Positions 1 through 11,852 of a DNA stretch of 28,002 nt are shown here, in pieces. Position numbers and translations under genes: made by a program. Below the pieces are notes generated by a model that saw only the letters and a program-made list of their open reading frames with translations, did no database searches and was not told where the DNA came from. Source of the DNA: Lyophyllum atratum (Eukaryota; Basidiomycota; Agaricomycetes; Agaricales; Lyophyllaceae); contig JACGCN010000131.1 in the NCBI GenBank assembly GCA_014905825.1, positions 1 through 28,002 of the forward strand. The letters are read 5' to 3'. Numbering within the stretch: the stretch's first letter is position 1; the number at the start of each line of letters is the position of its first letter.

Positions 1-203
1 CGTACTGGAAAGCATAGAACTTCAACTATCCACTGCGCAGTCATCCGCATAGTCCGTCAATCGGTCTATGCGATGTTATCTGTGATGGCTTCCGTCTGGC
101 TCTGCAGCTTTTCTTTTTTCACCTCTTGCATCGGTGGCGAGCAACATCCAAAAATACTGCTCCTTGGTGCCGATGTTTTTGGGCGATGCGCATCTTCTAC
201 TAG

Positions 204-617
204 AACGGAAGAGACCGGATATACAATCAATGTGTAGTGTTGAGTCCCCCAATGCCGACATTCGCGCGCCGGATTCTTCCCAGCGAGGCATTGAAGACTC
301 ATCGGGCCGACATGGAGGAGCTCCGTCTGCACCCGGCGCTGGTGTCGGTGGCGATACTTTTCCTGGTGGCAGGGGAGGCTTTTCTGGACGAGACGAAGGA
401 CATCTTTCCGCGCCAGCGGCTAGCCGCCGACGATTCATCCGGCCGAGGACTCGGGGCGTTTTTGGCTGTGGAGCAGGAGGCAGTCCCACCGTCCACGTGG
501 TGGCGTCTACTCGCTATTGCCTGCGACTTACATACTGGAGCAATAATACCTACCATACTGATAATAATGGCAGTTCATATTCCGTATTGCCGTCGATCAA
601 GTATCTGTGTGAATTGA
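204..617 (+). other. Possible coding fragment, unknown function
   Basis: This frame is open from just after a TAG at 201-203 to 617. Its middle section (about 250-530) reads as a helical, amphipathic protein with a segment ALVSVAILFLVAGEAFLDE followed by an acidic, mixed-charge region. It lacks a convincing ATG context and matches no family I recognise. The overlapping longer frame at 134-865 is rich in Gly, Arg and Ser and looks like a shadow. It could be an exon of a gene extending left of the window or a relic. Confidence 0.2.
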
Positions 618-1701
618 GGATTGATAGACCCATTATACCCGGATATATGCATCCACCAAGCATCATACGCGTCGATAATCCCGTACTGTGTATAGAATTC
701 ACGCACACAAACGAAATACAGGGTGTGTTGGTGAATTATGCACGGTTTCAACGCGTGTTTTGCATGATGTGCATTGTGGAATGTGGACTCTGGAGTACTA
801 ATAATGGGCCCTACCAGGTGTTTTTTTCGTCTTGCATTTTGGCGCCCATCCGCACAGAGACCTAGGTACTTAGGTACCTACTCGATTGACAGAAATAAGC
901 GGTTCGAACTTGGTACTGCCGATAACTACTGGGAGGGTTCGGTGGTTTTTATTGTTACTTCCATCGGTTCTGGCATTCTACCTCTACACGCCCCATTTCC
1001 GACTAACACAAGCCTGCGGGCCGCGAGAAGATCTGTGCCGTTGATCACCATGAATTCGGCGACTTGCAACCGCGCATAGCTGTGGGACAAAGGTACCTAT
1101 CGGTGTTCCAACCTGAATTATGACGGTGGATTTGCAGCTACTCGCACACGCATGACTCCGATGAGGAAAGAAAAAACCCCCAGCCGGTCCGATCTACCCT
1201 ATATTAATCAGCCTTTTTCTCTCCGAGGTTCGCAGTGCTCTACTATCGGTGTTTAGATCCGTTCTCCGCCAGAGTTCATCATCCCACTTGACCGGTTAAA
1301 TAATTTTCCGCAGCACTCCTCGCTTCCTCGGCTCGCTGGCGCTCACAAGTCACGACCACCAACGGGCCGTGTCCGTTAGCCTCGCTTCCAATGTTTCGCA
1401 TTCATCGGCCCCCCGGAGAATAATCCCATGGTAACTAACCCACCGTACGCCGCGTCATCCAAGATAAATCCAACAGTTCCTACATATCGCAGGCTCAGGT
1501 GTCGGCTATCCAGTTTTCTTGGCGGCCTTAGATAAATATATCCCATGAAACGAAACGGGCCATTCCGTTCGCAGTGTAAACGGTAAGTTGTAACCAGGTA
1601 CCGGTACCGTCGCTGCTATGGCATAACTACGTGGTAATATAGCGATTCTCCCGATGCCTAGGTATACCGGTACCTGGGTAGTTACATACCTGGGTGCTTC
1701 A

Positions 1702-2049
1702 TCACACGTAGGCAGCAAGTATGGGATATTCCCCGTCGAGAGCGAATGGCTGTTTGCGCGGTGAGTAAGTAGGCAGATCAACATTGGCGGGTGTCCCGTC
1801 GAACTCCCCGTCGACCTCTAAGAGGCATTCTCCAATATCCTGAAAGATCTTTCGCCGCCTGGAAGCAGCTTTACGAGGGGCAGGTTCGGGCGCAGACTCG
1901 AAGAACGTCGGCTGAACAGGACTGCGGATGGGAGACGCGCCAATGACGTGATACTCCGTGACTCCGTCTCTGACCAGAAAGATGAAACTTGGAATAGCGA
2001 ACGAGCCACGCCCACCCTGCACCGAGAGTCTGGACAGATCTCTCCACAA
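1702..2049 (-). other. Possible coding fragment, unknown function
   Basis: This open frame of 115 codons has a mixed composition, with a hydrophobic stretch (SFAIPSFIFLVRDGVTEYHV), a basic cluster and an acidic stretch, so it is not simple low-complexity sequence. No motif, signal peptide or family was recognised, and no neighbouring exon could be joined to it with good splice sites. It may be a relic or chance. Confidence 0.15.
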
Positions 2050-3175
2050 CCTCGCCTCGCCTTACCGACGCCTGAACTTGGACACAGTTGTATCAGTACA
2101 TATCAACCGTTCCTTATGTTTCGTCTATCCCACTGCTTTGTGCAACACTAAGTGCGGGGCCGACAGGCGATGGCAGGCGACAGGCGACCGGCCGGCCGGG
2201 TATGGAGCGCATGCAGTATCACTCGGCGCACGCGCACCGATAGTTGATTACCTAGAGTAGACTGATTGGCCGTTACATCGCACAGAACCTGTTCTTGTCT
2301 TGCGGCGTAAGGGGATGGCGGTGGTGACGGTGGTAGTGGATCTAGGTGCTCGTCACACGACACACGAACACGACGGAGAGAACCGTATGCCGCGCTCTCT
2401 GCCAAAGCCGAGGACTGTGTGGGTTCGCCTGTCTCGGCGTGACACTAGGTACTGGAGAACTCGGTGTTGATTCTGGTCGGCACGAATGCTAGAAGCGATA
2501 TTAAGCTCCATGTGAATGCGTTTGAGACATATCATAGTAGGTTTTTATCACGAAAAAGTAAACATACTCTCCCCCGCCTTCCCCACACTCCGCCGAGCTT
2601 TGTTTTGTCAACGATGCCTAGAGCGGACGAGCCGGGTCCCAGCGATTGATTGATTGATTTGATGCGTTAATGCGTTGATAGTCTAGTCTCGATAGTCAAG
2701 TGCCACTCACCCACGCACCACCGCAATCAAAAGCAACGATCCCGAGGTTCTCGCCTCGGACTCCGGAGTGTCCGGCAATATTGTTTTCTTTTCTTTTTAT
2801 ACCTACGTCCGGAGTCGAAATATGGGTAGATAGATATATTGCGGAGAGAAAAATGGTTGTGATGGTCTGAATCGAACTTGAATTTTGTTGCACCGCAGCC
2901 CACCGCCGCCCCCCAACCTAGTGTCCATCTGAATGACACCCCATCCCACCCACCTATGCGCCTGCGAAAATACATACATACATGGAGAAGAAAGTAAATC
3001 ATTGCATGCTGACCTGTGCGCCCAAAAATTGTACACCAAGTGGAGTGCCCCAAAAGAAACGACGAGAAAACCCGAAGAAAAAAAAGTTGGGGGGGCACAG
3101 TTATTATGGCAGACCTGACAGCGATAATCCGGAAAAAAAAAAAACAGATACGCAGTTTGTACACCCAATCCAATT

Positions 3176-4559
3176 TCATACGCCGCTGTCCCGATCCCGA
3201 AACTCGTCTTCCCGCTTCCTATCGAATATGCTCGCCATCTCCATATCCTCACTATCGCGAAGATGCGCGCTCCGTGCCGGCTCAAAGGCGAAAGTTGTCC
3301 TCCTCGGCGTGCCCATGACAGTGCTCATGATCCTCCCGGGCGTGTCGGGGCTGTCCCTCTGTACCTGGAACTCGGCGGGAACGCAGGAGCCGCGGCCGTC
3401 GCCAGCCGAGAAACTGTTTTCGGGTTCGATCAGTCGCGGGAAGTGGCGGCGGACGAGTGGGCGGAGTGGTGGAACCGACGACGTTATTATCCCGAGATCT
3501 ACCTCCACCGCCGTCCACAGCCAGATGTTGTAGCCTTCCCAGGTCACGTCGTACGTCGTCATGAGGGTTTTGTGGAGGTAGTAGACTCGGACGATGCCAG
3601 CTATGCATGCGCTGAGAAAGAAAACATCAGTTATGAAGAGATGAGAGGTTAGGGGAAAGAGAAAAGATCATACACGAAACCAAGGCTCATCAAGACTATC
3701 AAAATCATTCTCTGCCGAAATGGAAGTTTCAAGTTGGCCAGTATCGGGATCGGTAGAGCAACCAACCACACGTCGGTGAAGAGATTCGTGATGGACGATG
3801 TTAGCAGAGGTATATTTTCGTCCATGCATTCGTCGGATCTGTGTCCCAGATCTGTCCAGTAGATTTGCGTTGGCCTGTTTTCAGATGATCAGTTCTTGCT
3901 CCTTGCTAGGGGGGAAAAGAGCAGCTCTGAGCTGGACTCACCAGCACCGGAAAAGAACGGTGCACGTAAACGTCACTCCCCATACCAGGATAAATATCTT
4001 TGAAATGGTGAGGATCGTGGTGAACGATCTCTTGTCGGAGAGTCGCTGATACGAGTAGCACACCGATAGCTTGACAAAGGTGACGGTTATCACAAAGAGC
4101 AATTGGCTTATCCAGCTGACCTTTTTTTTGGCATCAGCGTCGGGCAACCCCACACGAAATACAGTTGTTAGGACGGACAACATACAAGTAACGATGGCGT
4201 TGACCATTCCGGCGGTGAATCCCATATATGTCTCCCCCATCCGAATCTCGTCCCCAGAAGGGTACTGGTGGTCATACCGATTCCAGGAATCTAGATAGTC
4301 GTAAGAACTTCCAGCCGTACAGACGGTGCCAGTCGGATTGCAATGAAGGGGAACATACCAGAGAGAAAAGGATCAACCAGTCGTCCAACCCCGGAGTATG
4401 CAAAATCCATAACCGCACATATAAGCGGAGGAACACTGTCACCGCCGATAGGACGATGAGTATAATTCCAACAACATGAAGGCTGGCTCCATGGTTCACC
4501 GGATCATCGTAATTAGGTACCGGCCAGCTGTTTCTCACGGACTCGGGGGGATTCCGCAT
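3176..4559 (-). CDS. Fungal rhodopsin-domain (PTH11/SAT4-like) integral membrane protein
   Basis: The coding sequence has five exons on the minus strand: 4559-4359, 4290-4186, 4120-3942, 3874-3674 and 3611-3176, giving 373 residues. Introns are 68, 65, 67 and 62 nt with donors GTATGT, GTATGT, GTGAGT and GTATGA. The second contains CTAAC but ends in an unusual AAAG acceptor. Family hallmarks appear in order: a first helix at residues 28-46, GLDDWLIL (57-64), GWGRHIWD in exon 2, LVKLS-type TM segment TFVKLSVCYSYQRL in exon 3, TDVWLVALPIPIL in exon 4, and YDVTWEGYNIWLWTAVEVDLG then IITSSVPPLRPL in exon 5. This is the conserved core of the fungal rhodopsin domain. The polar C-terminal tail of about 80 residues should be cytoplasmic. 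The family includes PTH11-type receptor candidates, but most members have no known ligand, so the role here is open. The ATG has A at -3. No retinal-binding lysine can be claimed. Confidence 0.9.
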
Positions 4560-6164
4560 TTTTTGGCTCGATATTATTGTTGGTTGGTTTTTGCAAAGTT
4601 TTTTTTCGTGAATCTTGGTCGTCGTATGTAACCAGTTCGTTCGTGGTCACTGATCAGCCGGTATCTGCTGGAAATGTCCGTTCGTGGTGTAGCCGGTGCG
4701 TCTTCAATCGTTTTATCCCCCCTCTGCTCGAATGCAAATATGTACGAATGCCAGACGAGTGATTAGCATAGGACACCTGCCGCTGAAGCAGTTGATTTCG
4801 ATCCCAAGAAACGCGGAATGCTAGCTAGCCTCAGTGATGGTAATCGTGGAGCCAGGCTGGTGGGAATAGGTGGCTCGCGATGGGGGGATAGCTGTAAGGC
4901 GTGGGGTGCGGAGGGTAGGTTGAGATATATGGATTCGGTCCACGCGTGCGTCTTTCCCCCCTACCTGCTTACCTATCGACTGACTTCCAAATGCTGTGCC
5001 ATCAAAACGTACATACTCACAGCCACCGCCCCCCCTCCCCGGTGAGGAATAAGGTCGGTAGGCAATATCCCAACTGCGGGTGGCCATGGGGGCGTCAGCC
5101 TTCAGGCCCTTCAACCTACCGTACCCCGGGAGTTTTGGAAAATCTGGGGAAGCGTGTGAAGGGCATCATCGTCGGGCGGGACTGACTGGTGACTGGTCGA
5201 ATCAGCCGAATTTGTTTCACACCACATGCACATACACTTGTAACCGATTTCAATGGTTTCTTTTTATTTCCTTTTTTCCTTAAGACGTCCAGAGATTTGG
5301 GTCGGGACCACACTCCTCGGTATGATGATGCGCGTGCTTGCCCGTCGAGAACGTGCTAATCTGATAGAGCGGCGGGGGAGGGATGTGCCCTAGACTGACC
5401 AATTGATTGTGGCAAGGGTACGGTAGCAGGGTACATCATGCTTCGTGAACCTCGGGAGACTTGCCACCTACCCGACCAGGGCCACCCCCGCCGTCCATCT
5501 TGATCAGCTATGTTGAGCACGTAAAGCGCGATTCTGGGTGGAGGAAAGAAGCAAAAGCAGAAGCAAAAGCAAATCCTGAGAGCTAGAGTAAGTCAGAGAC
5601 CGGTACATACTCAATGGCTCGTGCCTATGCAGCTTGTTCGGTCGTGGATATGCACGCCTATGGCCTGTGATGCCGGGGTATGTACATGTGAAAGCTGGTG
5701 AGGGGATCAGCAGAGTCCAAGGAGAAGAAGAGAAAGAAGAAGAGACCTCGACGATGACTTGGTCACTGGGCGGGATTGTGGGGATGAGGGGGTGGAGAGC
5801 CGTGGAGAGTTTGTCTGTGTGTAATGTGTACTTTGTACAACCTATCAACACCGGAGACGCCGACGGTCCTCCCTCGGGATGGTCTGGGGTACATACAGAC
5901 AATATATACGTACCTTCCGCTCGTGTTCATTGCGCTGAAAGGCGGCTGGCAGTTAACGGCGGAGCGATACCGGTACTTGGGTCAATACCTATTCCGCATG
6001 CAAGCGACAGCCATGTACTCTACTCCAGACTCTGGAATATAGGTATCTAATACCCCACGCGGGACTCCAAATCGAGTGCTCCGTTGCTGTCAACGGTCAT
6101 AGTACATTCGCTTGGCCTCGCTGAAGTGCCTAAGTACCCCTTGACACGTTTTCAGCACGAGAAG

Positions 6165-6249
6165 AGCACGAGACTGCTGCCAATCCATATACCGCAGGTC
6201 CTTCAGGAATCAATAGCACCACGAGACTCCAATTCCATATACCGCAGGT
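6165..6249. repeat. 35-bp imperfect direct repeat, period 50 bp
   Basis: Copies at 6165-6199 and 6215-6249 share the end CCATATACCGCAGGT exactly, and a looser first half containing AGCAC, CGAGACT and CCAAT-like words. No coding frame passes through both copies. Confidence 0.7.
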
Positions 6250-6865
6250 ACATAGGCACATCCGTATCACCAGCAGTTCACTATCACTCGACTCCATAGT
6301 AGCGATGATCCCCCGCGCCTTCTGGGAGACGGCAAAGCGGGAAACGCCGTAGCGGTGACCGGCGGCAAGTTCCCCGATGCGTCCGCAGGCGCGCTTTGGC
6401 TCTCATGCTAAGAAATTCGGCGTGTGAGCGCGTGAGAGGGAGAGGAGAGAGTAGGATCAATCAGCGCACCTCCATGGAGAGAACAGCTGCCCTGGGCCGT
6501 GTGGCGTTTACCGACATCCTACAGGCAGGTATTAGTATTTTGGAAAGTGATAAACTGGAGGGCTCCCTTCGAGACTAACTTCTGGAAGTGTATGTATGTA
6601 TTTGAAGTCGTCCATCGTTCTTTCTCTTAGCGAATCGGTATGCCGTGGCCCCCGATCATATGTCTTCTCATATTCGTGATGTGGGATACCTATGCAGGAG
6701 GTGTTATCCATGGTTCCATGGGGTTCCCGCACATAAAACACCGGGGCCAGAGACCCAGTTCTTGCCGAGATCTGTCACGGCTGCGTGCCAACCGTAAGGT
6801 TGATGTCGAATAGGTAGGTATCCAAAGCGCTTTCTTCTCATGAAGATCTGGTGGCCATGTCGCTT

Positions 6866-6963
6866 TCGCTGGGGTTGTGGAATAGGTAGGTAGGCCAATG
6901 ATGGTGATCGCTGGGTTGTGGAATAGGATGTAGTTGACAAGGCCAACGACGGTAATCGCTGGG
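6866..6963. repeat. Imperfect tandem duplication, 42 and 48 bp units
   Basis: Two units (6866-6907 and 6908-6955) and the start of a third each begin with TCGCTGG and share TTGTGGAATAGG and GGCCAA. They differ by substitutions and a small insertion. No gene is attached to them. Confidence 0.7.
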
Positions 6964-8709
6964 ACTGGACTGAACCGTAAGCGAGCTGTGACACAACGAA
7001 CGTAGGGCTCTTTGAATTCCCGGCGGTCATGGCCTGTACTTACATACAGCAGTGTAGAGTACATGGACACCATGTATGTAGCATGTACTACTATATACGA
7101 GCACGGAGTCAACGATGATAGCCCAGGACGGTTGCTTCTTACTGCGGTAACGAGTGGTCCAATCCAACAGCACACGATCAAACCTCCTGGCGCGGATGTG
7201 GCTAAGTAGATTACCTAGTCATGTTGCGGCGCAGCAGCGTCCCGACTCGCCCCACCACTTCAGTATCTCCATCCTATTATACCCAGAGTATCTACTGACT
7301 GTACCCCATTCACCGCAGGATATCAGCCGGAAGCCCATGTACTTTACAAGTACTTGGGATGTAACGCGGCTCCCCAGGTTGCTCGCTCGCGTGCGTACTA
7401 TAGTTACATACGTCCATCCTGCATCAGCAGAATCAAACAGCAGGGGAATCGCAACGCTCTCTTCGCCCTCGTATAGGGGATCGGCGAGAATTTCAGAGCA
7501 ACATCCGACGGAAGGAGCAAAGAAGCGTCCCCCCAGCACAGTCAATCAACAATCAAGCGGCGTAACGATGTCCTCTCTAGGGAGGCAGTGAACCGCGCCG
7601 CATTACGCGACCATACTCTACAGACAGACGCGGTTCCGCAGACCACTATTTACTGTGTCTGGAAGGAGCTTGAACCACAGCTCTCTCTTCGTCTGGCCAA
7701 AGCACGCAGGTATGTACAGTCTCTTTGCTTGGCTGGGATCCCCATTGACTGGCCCTGGCAGATAGCTTCGTCCCCCCCCCCGCCCCCACAAAAACACAAA
7801 AAACATCACGGGAGTTAAGCAACTACGTTTATGGTTCACTGGTTCGGATTCCACGCCACCTGGGCACTTGGAGTTGTCCTACCGCATATTCGCGCTTCAG
7901 ACGGTCGGATTCTCAAAGTTGTGCCGTTAGGTTCTTTTGGAGTTCAGAACTTCAGGCTGATCTCATTCACATATGGTACCGTATGTATCTACACATCTCA
8001 GAATCTCAATCTGAGACTCATCGGCATGGGCACTGCAGCATTTATTCCACGTGGGGGGATCTGGCGACGGGTCAAACCCCATACTGTTCCGAAGCGGAAA
8101 CGAAAGGTCTTGCGGGAGCGTTTCTGATCTCGATCTGATACTCTACTACGGACACCCAGTGGGGGTGGGGAGGTTTGGGGGGCTCTCCCGGGTCAGTAAG
8201 CGGACGCCAAGGTCTGGTCCTGGGGTGGTTATCACGGCGCGGTGCCTGGAGATTATCGGCGGGTACCTATGTCATTTCTGCCGACTGCGCGTGCATCATC
8301 GAGCCGACTCTCCCGGGTACCTTGCATGCTGACTGCGGCGGCCTGAGGCCCTGGGATGATAGTAATAATAATGTCGGCGGTCGGACAGATAATGTGCATT
8401 AACCGTCTCCCTTCATCGCAATAAAGTCCGTCGGACGACGTCACGTCTGGATAATATACGGTAGATTCGATCGAACAAAAGTTGACGCATTGATTGGGTA
8501 CATACATTCTCCCCGTTTACTCCGCTGTGCTTCGGTGAGCTCGCGTGGCTACACCCACTCATCCATCCCGCTCGTTTCCGGCTTACCCGACACCCGCTGC
8601 GGGTCGATCATTCTACCAAAGATTTGACGGCGATAAAAGAACCCGAAAATCGTCGCAGCACACCAGTTTCCAAGTCAGTATCAGCTGTGATCCCGGTATA
8701 AGTGAGAGG

Positions 8710-9702
8710 AGGATGCACAGTGAAGCTTTGAGGAGCTTCTCGAGATCGATACCATTGAGGAGCTCGTACACGCCCATGCGCCTGCGCTGCTTCATATCTT
8801 CCTCCATCGCCGGGCCAACTGGCCCAACAGGGCCGAATGCACGGGTTTCATTCGCGCTCCATGGCACCTCGCCGCCGATGTACATTACAAATGCCTCCGC
8901 CATTGCGTCGGCCACCGCAGGCTGGTCCTTCGCCGTGGCAAGATCTTATCCGTTGAACCGGTACAGCAGATCGCCAGCTTGTTGTGAACGGTGGGTGGCG
9001 GGAACCCAGGGATTGTCCTGGTCAAAGAGGTAGGAGGACACGGGTTTTCCCTGCGGATCTGTATTCTTTGAAAAGTGCGTGGTTGGGATACCTAGGAGAA
9101 GCAGATGTCCTGCAGCAAGCTGTGGGGCGAACCGGCGGTCGGTGAGATTGTTTCCAGTTCACTTGTAGACAAGCGTGATGGGAGAGGTTGTGTACACACG
9201 TACTTCAGAGTGGATTTTGGGAATCGCCGTCAGCGGTGAATAATCAGGGTTGATCCCTGGGTACACCTTCGGAAGCTCGTGGGGTCCCACTTCGCACGCC
9301 CCTTCTAGAAGCCTGATAGTCTCCGCCACGGAGGCAAATTCGTGTCCTCCGACGCCCAGAGGAGCCCTACCGATAAGATTAGCACTTTGGAGTCTGGACC
9401 CACTGAACAGTAGACTTGCAGGCAATTATCAATCCCTCCCAACCTCGAATCCACAATCACCAATCATGATGGTATCGATCCACTCAGAAACCACCACCCT
9501 CGGGCCTCCTTAGATGCGCAACGTCACCAGCGAGCCACTCTCCATCATCGACACCATGCACAGATGTGATCCAGGCCCTCATCTGTGCTTCAGTTATCTC
9601 CACCATCTTCTCCAGCCAATCGTCGCTTCCCAGCCCGATCGTCGCCGCTGCCTTACGCGCGAGCTCGATCCTGCCCTGGTAGAAAAGGGCGTTTGTTTCC
9701 AC
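8710..9702 (-). pseudogene. Truncated, decayed type-B carboxylesterase relic
   Basis: Minus-strand fragments read as the C-terminal half of a fungal carboxylesterase. In order they are: a frame from 9702 ending near 9490 with DDGEWLAGD; a frame with WIDTIMIGDCGFE (about 9480-9444); a segment with LPKVYPGINPDYSPLTAIPKI (about 9270-9210); then SSYLFDQDNPW, GDLLYRFNG, AVADAMAEAF and IGGEVPW down to about 8710. The last three blocks share one reading frame. Disruptions are a frame change beside an (ACC)3 run near 9490-9500, TGA-TAA near 9430, TGA at 9161-9159 (possibly intronic), and TAA at 8948-8946 inside a conserved core that no GT-AG intron can remove. The N-terminal half with the nucleophile-serine motif is absent upstream of 9702. 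The family call rests on remembered motif order, not a search. Confidence 0.6.
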
Positions 9703-11609
9703 TACCTACCTTTACTGTTGTTGAAATATATGGGTGAACAGATGATGATATTCTATTCGATACAGAAAGAAGAACCTATCGTCCACGGCGAAGACCTCTA
9801 TTTATGACTGAGAGGCACCTAAGGTTGGCCGCCAACAAAGTTGGCCGCTCATCAAACATCGCCGGGCCCGCTCATCAGAGTTTGCCTGGCCGCCGTCGAG
9901 ACTCTTCCACCGCCAAAAATTAACTGAGATCTCCGGGCGACCAAAGTTTGACAGCATGCGTAATACCAGTTTACGGTCCGAGACCGATCCCCCATATGTT
10001 ATGTATGTATGATATGTATGATATGTACCCCAACCCCAGAGTTCCTCCCACAATGCAGATACCTACCTAAGAACCCAGTGACCAGTCGGCATTTCAGACT
10101 TTCAGGGCGGCAAGAGTGTGACAACGGATGGGTCGCAGTGGATAGTGACCGTGCCGCTGAGTGCGAAGTGATGAATCAACCGGTACAGTTATCATATGTA
10201 ACTTCCAAGACCCTCAGGGCCCGGACATGATGCACTGGCTTGATTGTGATCGAGAGACAGTCTTATACCGATGTAGATACCCTCCTCCTCCGATGAAAAC
10301 CGTACAAGCCCAATGCGTGGCGACACCCCCGGCCCGCCAGGTTTCGGTCCAAGGATGGTCAAACCATCTCCAGGTCAGCCGAGAGCATAGTGGGGTGGAG
10401 GAATTGTCACGTCAACATGTTTTTCTAGCGAGGTCGTCCATCGCTGTGAGTCACTGGGGTGCAATCGAAGGACGCGGGGTGGAAGACCACAGGTGTAGCC
10501 TGTAGGTATCGAGATAGCATGTTCGAAGAAATAACCCGAGACTGCAAAGGCTCCATTCGTGTCGGCCATTTGGGAGCAAGGGACAGGAAAGCGTCAGGCG
10601 CCTCACCTTCTCATTGAAGTCTCCGTATTTCGGCTTCAAACGTAAGGTGGCCACGCTCATCGTCAATCTACAAGGTAAACATTGATACGCCCGCTGTAGA
10701 TCCCATATCCAGAGTAGACCGGGCACCAATTACCAGCGAACGACCACTTCGGATGACAAACCATGACCCATCCGACTCATTTGCATCCTCCATCCAACTC
10801 CAAGGTCCATTGTCCCCACCAAATCCAAATTCACACGAACGACCCAACACTGCGCGCTTATCTTACGTATCCGTTTCGCTGGCGGCGGCGTCGTTGGAGC
10901 AGAAACATCGAGTACCCTCCAACTAGCAGCCCCTAAGAAGCTCGGCCCGCGTTTTTCCGCCAATAGCCGACACGCCAATATCGGACGGAAAAATAAAGTA
11001 CCGTCGGGCCATCCCCATGGCCCATCACCCTTCCTGTTCCTGAGTCTAGATGCGAGTCGGAATGCGGTAGGGGCGTAGAGTAGGCTTCCCGCTGTTTGCT
11101 GTGCGGGGTGCGCACAGCGTAGAGTAGGCACATATCGATGTGCTTGGGATCGCCAGTACGCACGCGCTATGTTGGCCGCCGTTGGGCGGGAGCTTATGTT
11201 GACGTCGAAGGAGGGGAGGAGCTTGGAGGTGAGCTGTCATTCGAGTGCGGTCCGATAGAAGAACATTGCGTATCGGCATTGGAGTGGGGCTGTTGTGATT
11301 GTGTTGTCTGTTGGCGGAATGGCATTCGAGTCCACACCACGAGCCACAGTACTTAGGTAATGCTGTCAATATCCAGCCACAGCTACCTAGGTTATTATGC
11401 TGAGCATCAGCCACTCGGCCAACCCCGCAAAAGCAATTCGGACACCACCCCCACATCAGGCCATCTCGCGATGAGTCCCAACAAGCCCACCACGGTCGAG
11501 TACGGTATCGGCAGGAAAGCATCAATTCGATGCTCATGAGGCCAATGAACACGATAGATACCAGATATCTATCCGACTGAGCACGATGCTGGCGGGTCGC
11601 AGCATCTGT
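9703..11609. other. Intergenic region, no recognisable gene
   Basis: No convincing gene was seen on either strand. It includes short repeated words around TTGGCCGC near 9825-9900 and a small ATGTATGATATGT repeat around 9999-10027. The upstream part of the esterase gene is not present here. Confidence 0.6.
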
Positions 11610-11645
11610 CTGTCCAACTGTCTGTCCAGTTGTCTGTCCAATTGT
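11610..11645. repeat. Tandem repeat, three 12-bp units
   Basis: Three consecutive units CTGTCCAACTGT, CTGTCCAGTTGT and CTGTCCAATTGT occupy 11610-11645, with a partial unit before them. They end 13 bases before a strong hairpin. Confidence 0.85.
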
Positions 11646-11658
11646 CTCGCCCTCAGTT

Positions 11659-11702
11659 CCGTGTGTGCGAATCCCGCATCCTGCGGGCGATTTCACACAC
11701 GG
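11659..11702. repeat. 44-nt near-palindromic hairpin
   Basis: Arms pair as a 9-bp outer stem (CCGTGTGTG with CACACACGG), a 3-bp middle stem (AAT with ATT) and a 6-bp inner stem (CCCGCA with TGCGGG) around a 3-base loop TCC. The stems are separated by 2-3 unpaired bases. In all 18 of 22 possible positions pair. It could be a structured transcript element or a protein-binding palindrome, and it lies about 620 nt upstream of the DAHP synthase start codon. Confidence 0.7.
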
Positions 11703-11852
11703 CCGGCAATTCAGTACTCCCACGACAATCTATTGTGCCCTGGCCCAGCTGTACGAGTCGAGTGGGGTCTGGAGAGGCGGGAGGATACCTATCAGCCAAC
11801 CAATGTTCACACGTTACTATTCACGAAGAACCCGCATAGCATAAGTGTGTAC

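Larger units (their letters stand above)
1..3175. other. Intergenic region with two unassigned reading frames
   Basis: No gene in this stretch could be identified with confidence. Two frames look less random than the rest and are listed separately (204-617 plus, 1702-2049 minus). The remainder holds short palindromic runs of CCTAGG/GGTACC type (860-882, 1657-1680), a GATT microsatellite near 2645-2660 and A-rich runs around 3076-3145, just beyond the stop codon of the rhodopsin-domain gene and so probably in its 3' flank. Confidence 0.5.
4560..8709. other. Long intergenic region, no recognisable gene
   Basis: No reading frame here has convincing protein-like content on either strand. The left end holds the promoter of the rhodopsin-domain gene. 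Other contents are a G/A-rich tract around 5550-5760, a 35-bp direct repeat (6165-6249), a tandem duplication (6866-6963), a C-run near 7773-7790, and several CCTAGG/ACCTAG-type motifs. Confidence 0.6.

Noticed and set aside
134..865. 243-codon plus-strand frame at the left end
   Set aside because: Its Gly/Arg/Ser-rich centre overlaps the more protein-like frame at 204-617, and its second half reads like random intergenic DNA.
4241..4350. Alternative in-frame reading through the first rhodopsin-gene intron
   Set aside because: A second frame there is open and joins ETYMGFTAGM, but splicing the 68-nt GT-AG intron yields the family motif GRHIWD, which is decisive.
8545..9033. 162-codon plus-strand frame
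   Set aside because: It lies opposite esterase-like blocks on the minus strand, which explain the openness better; Ser/Arg/Pro-rich composition.
11046..11723. 225-codon minus-strand frame with CGIRTHG
   Set aside because: It reads through a hairpin and a 12-bp tandem array; CGIRTHG-type strings commonly come from translating structured non-coding DNA, and the rest has no protein-like pattern.
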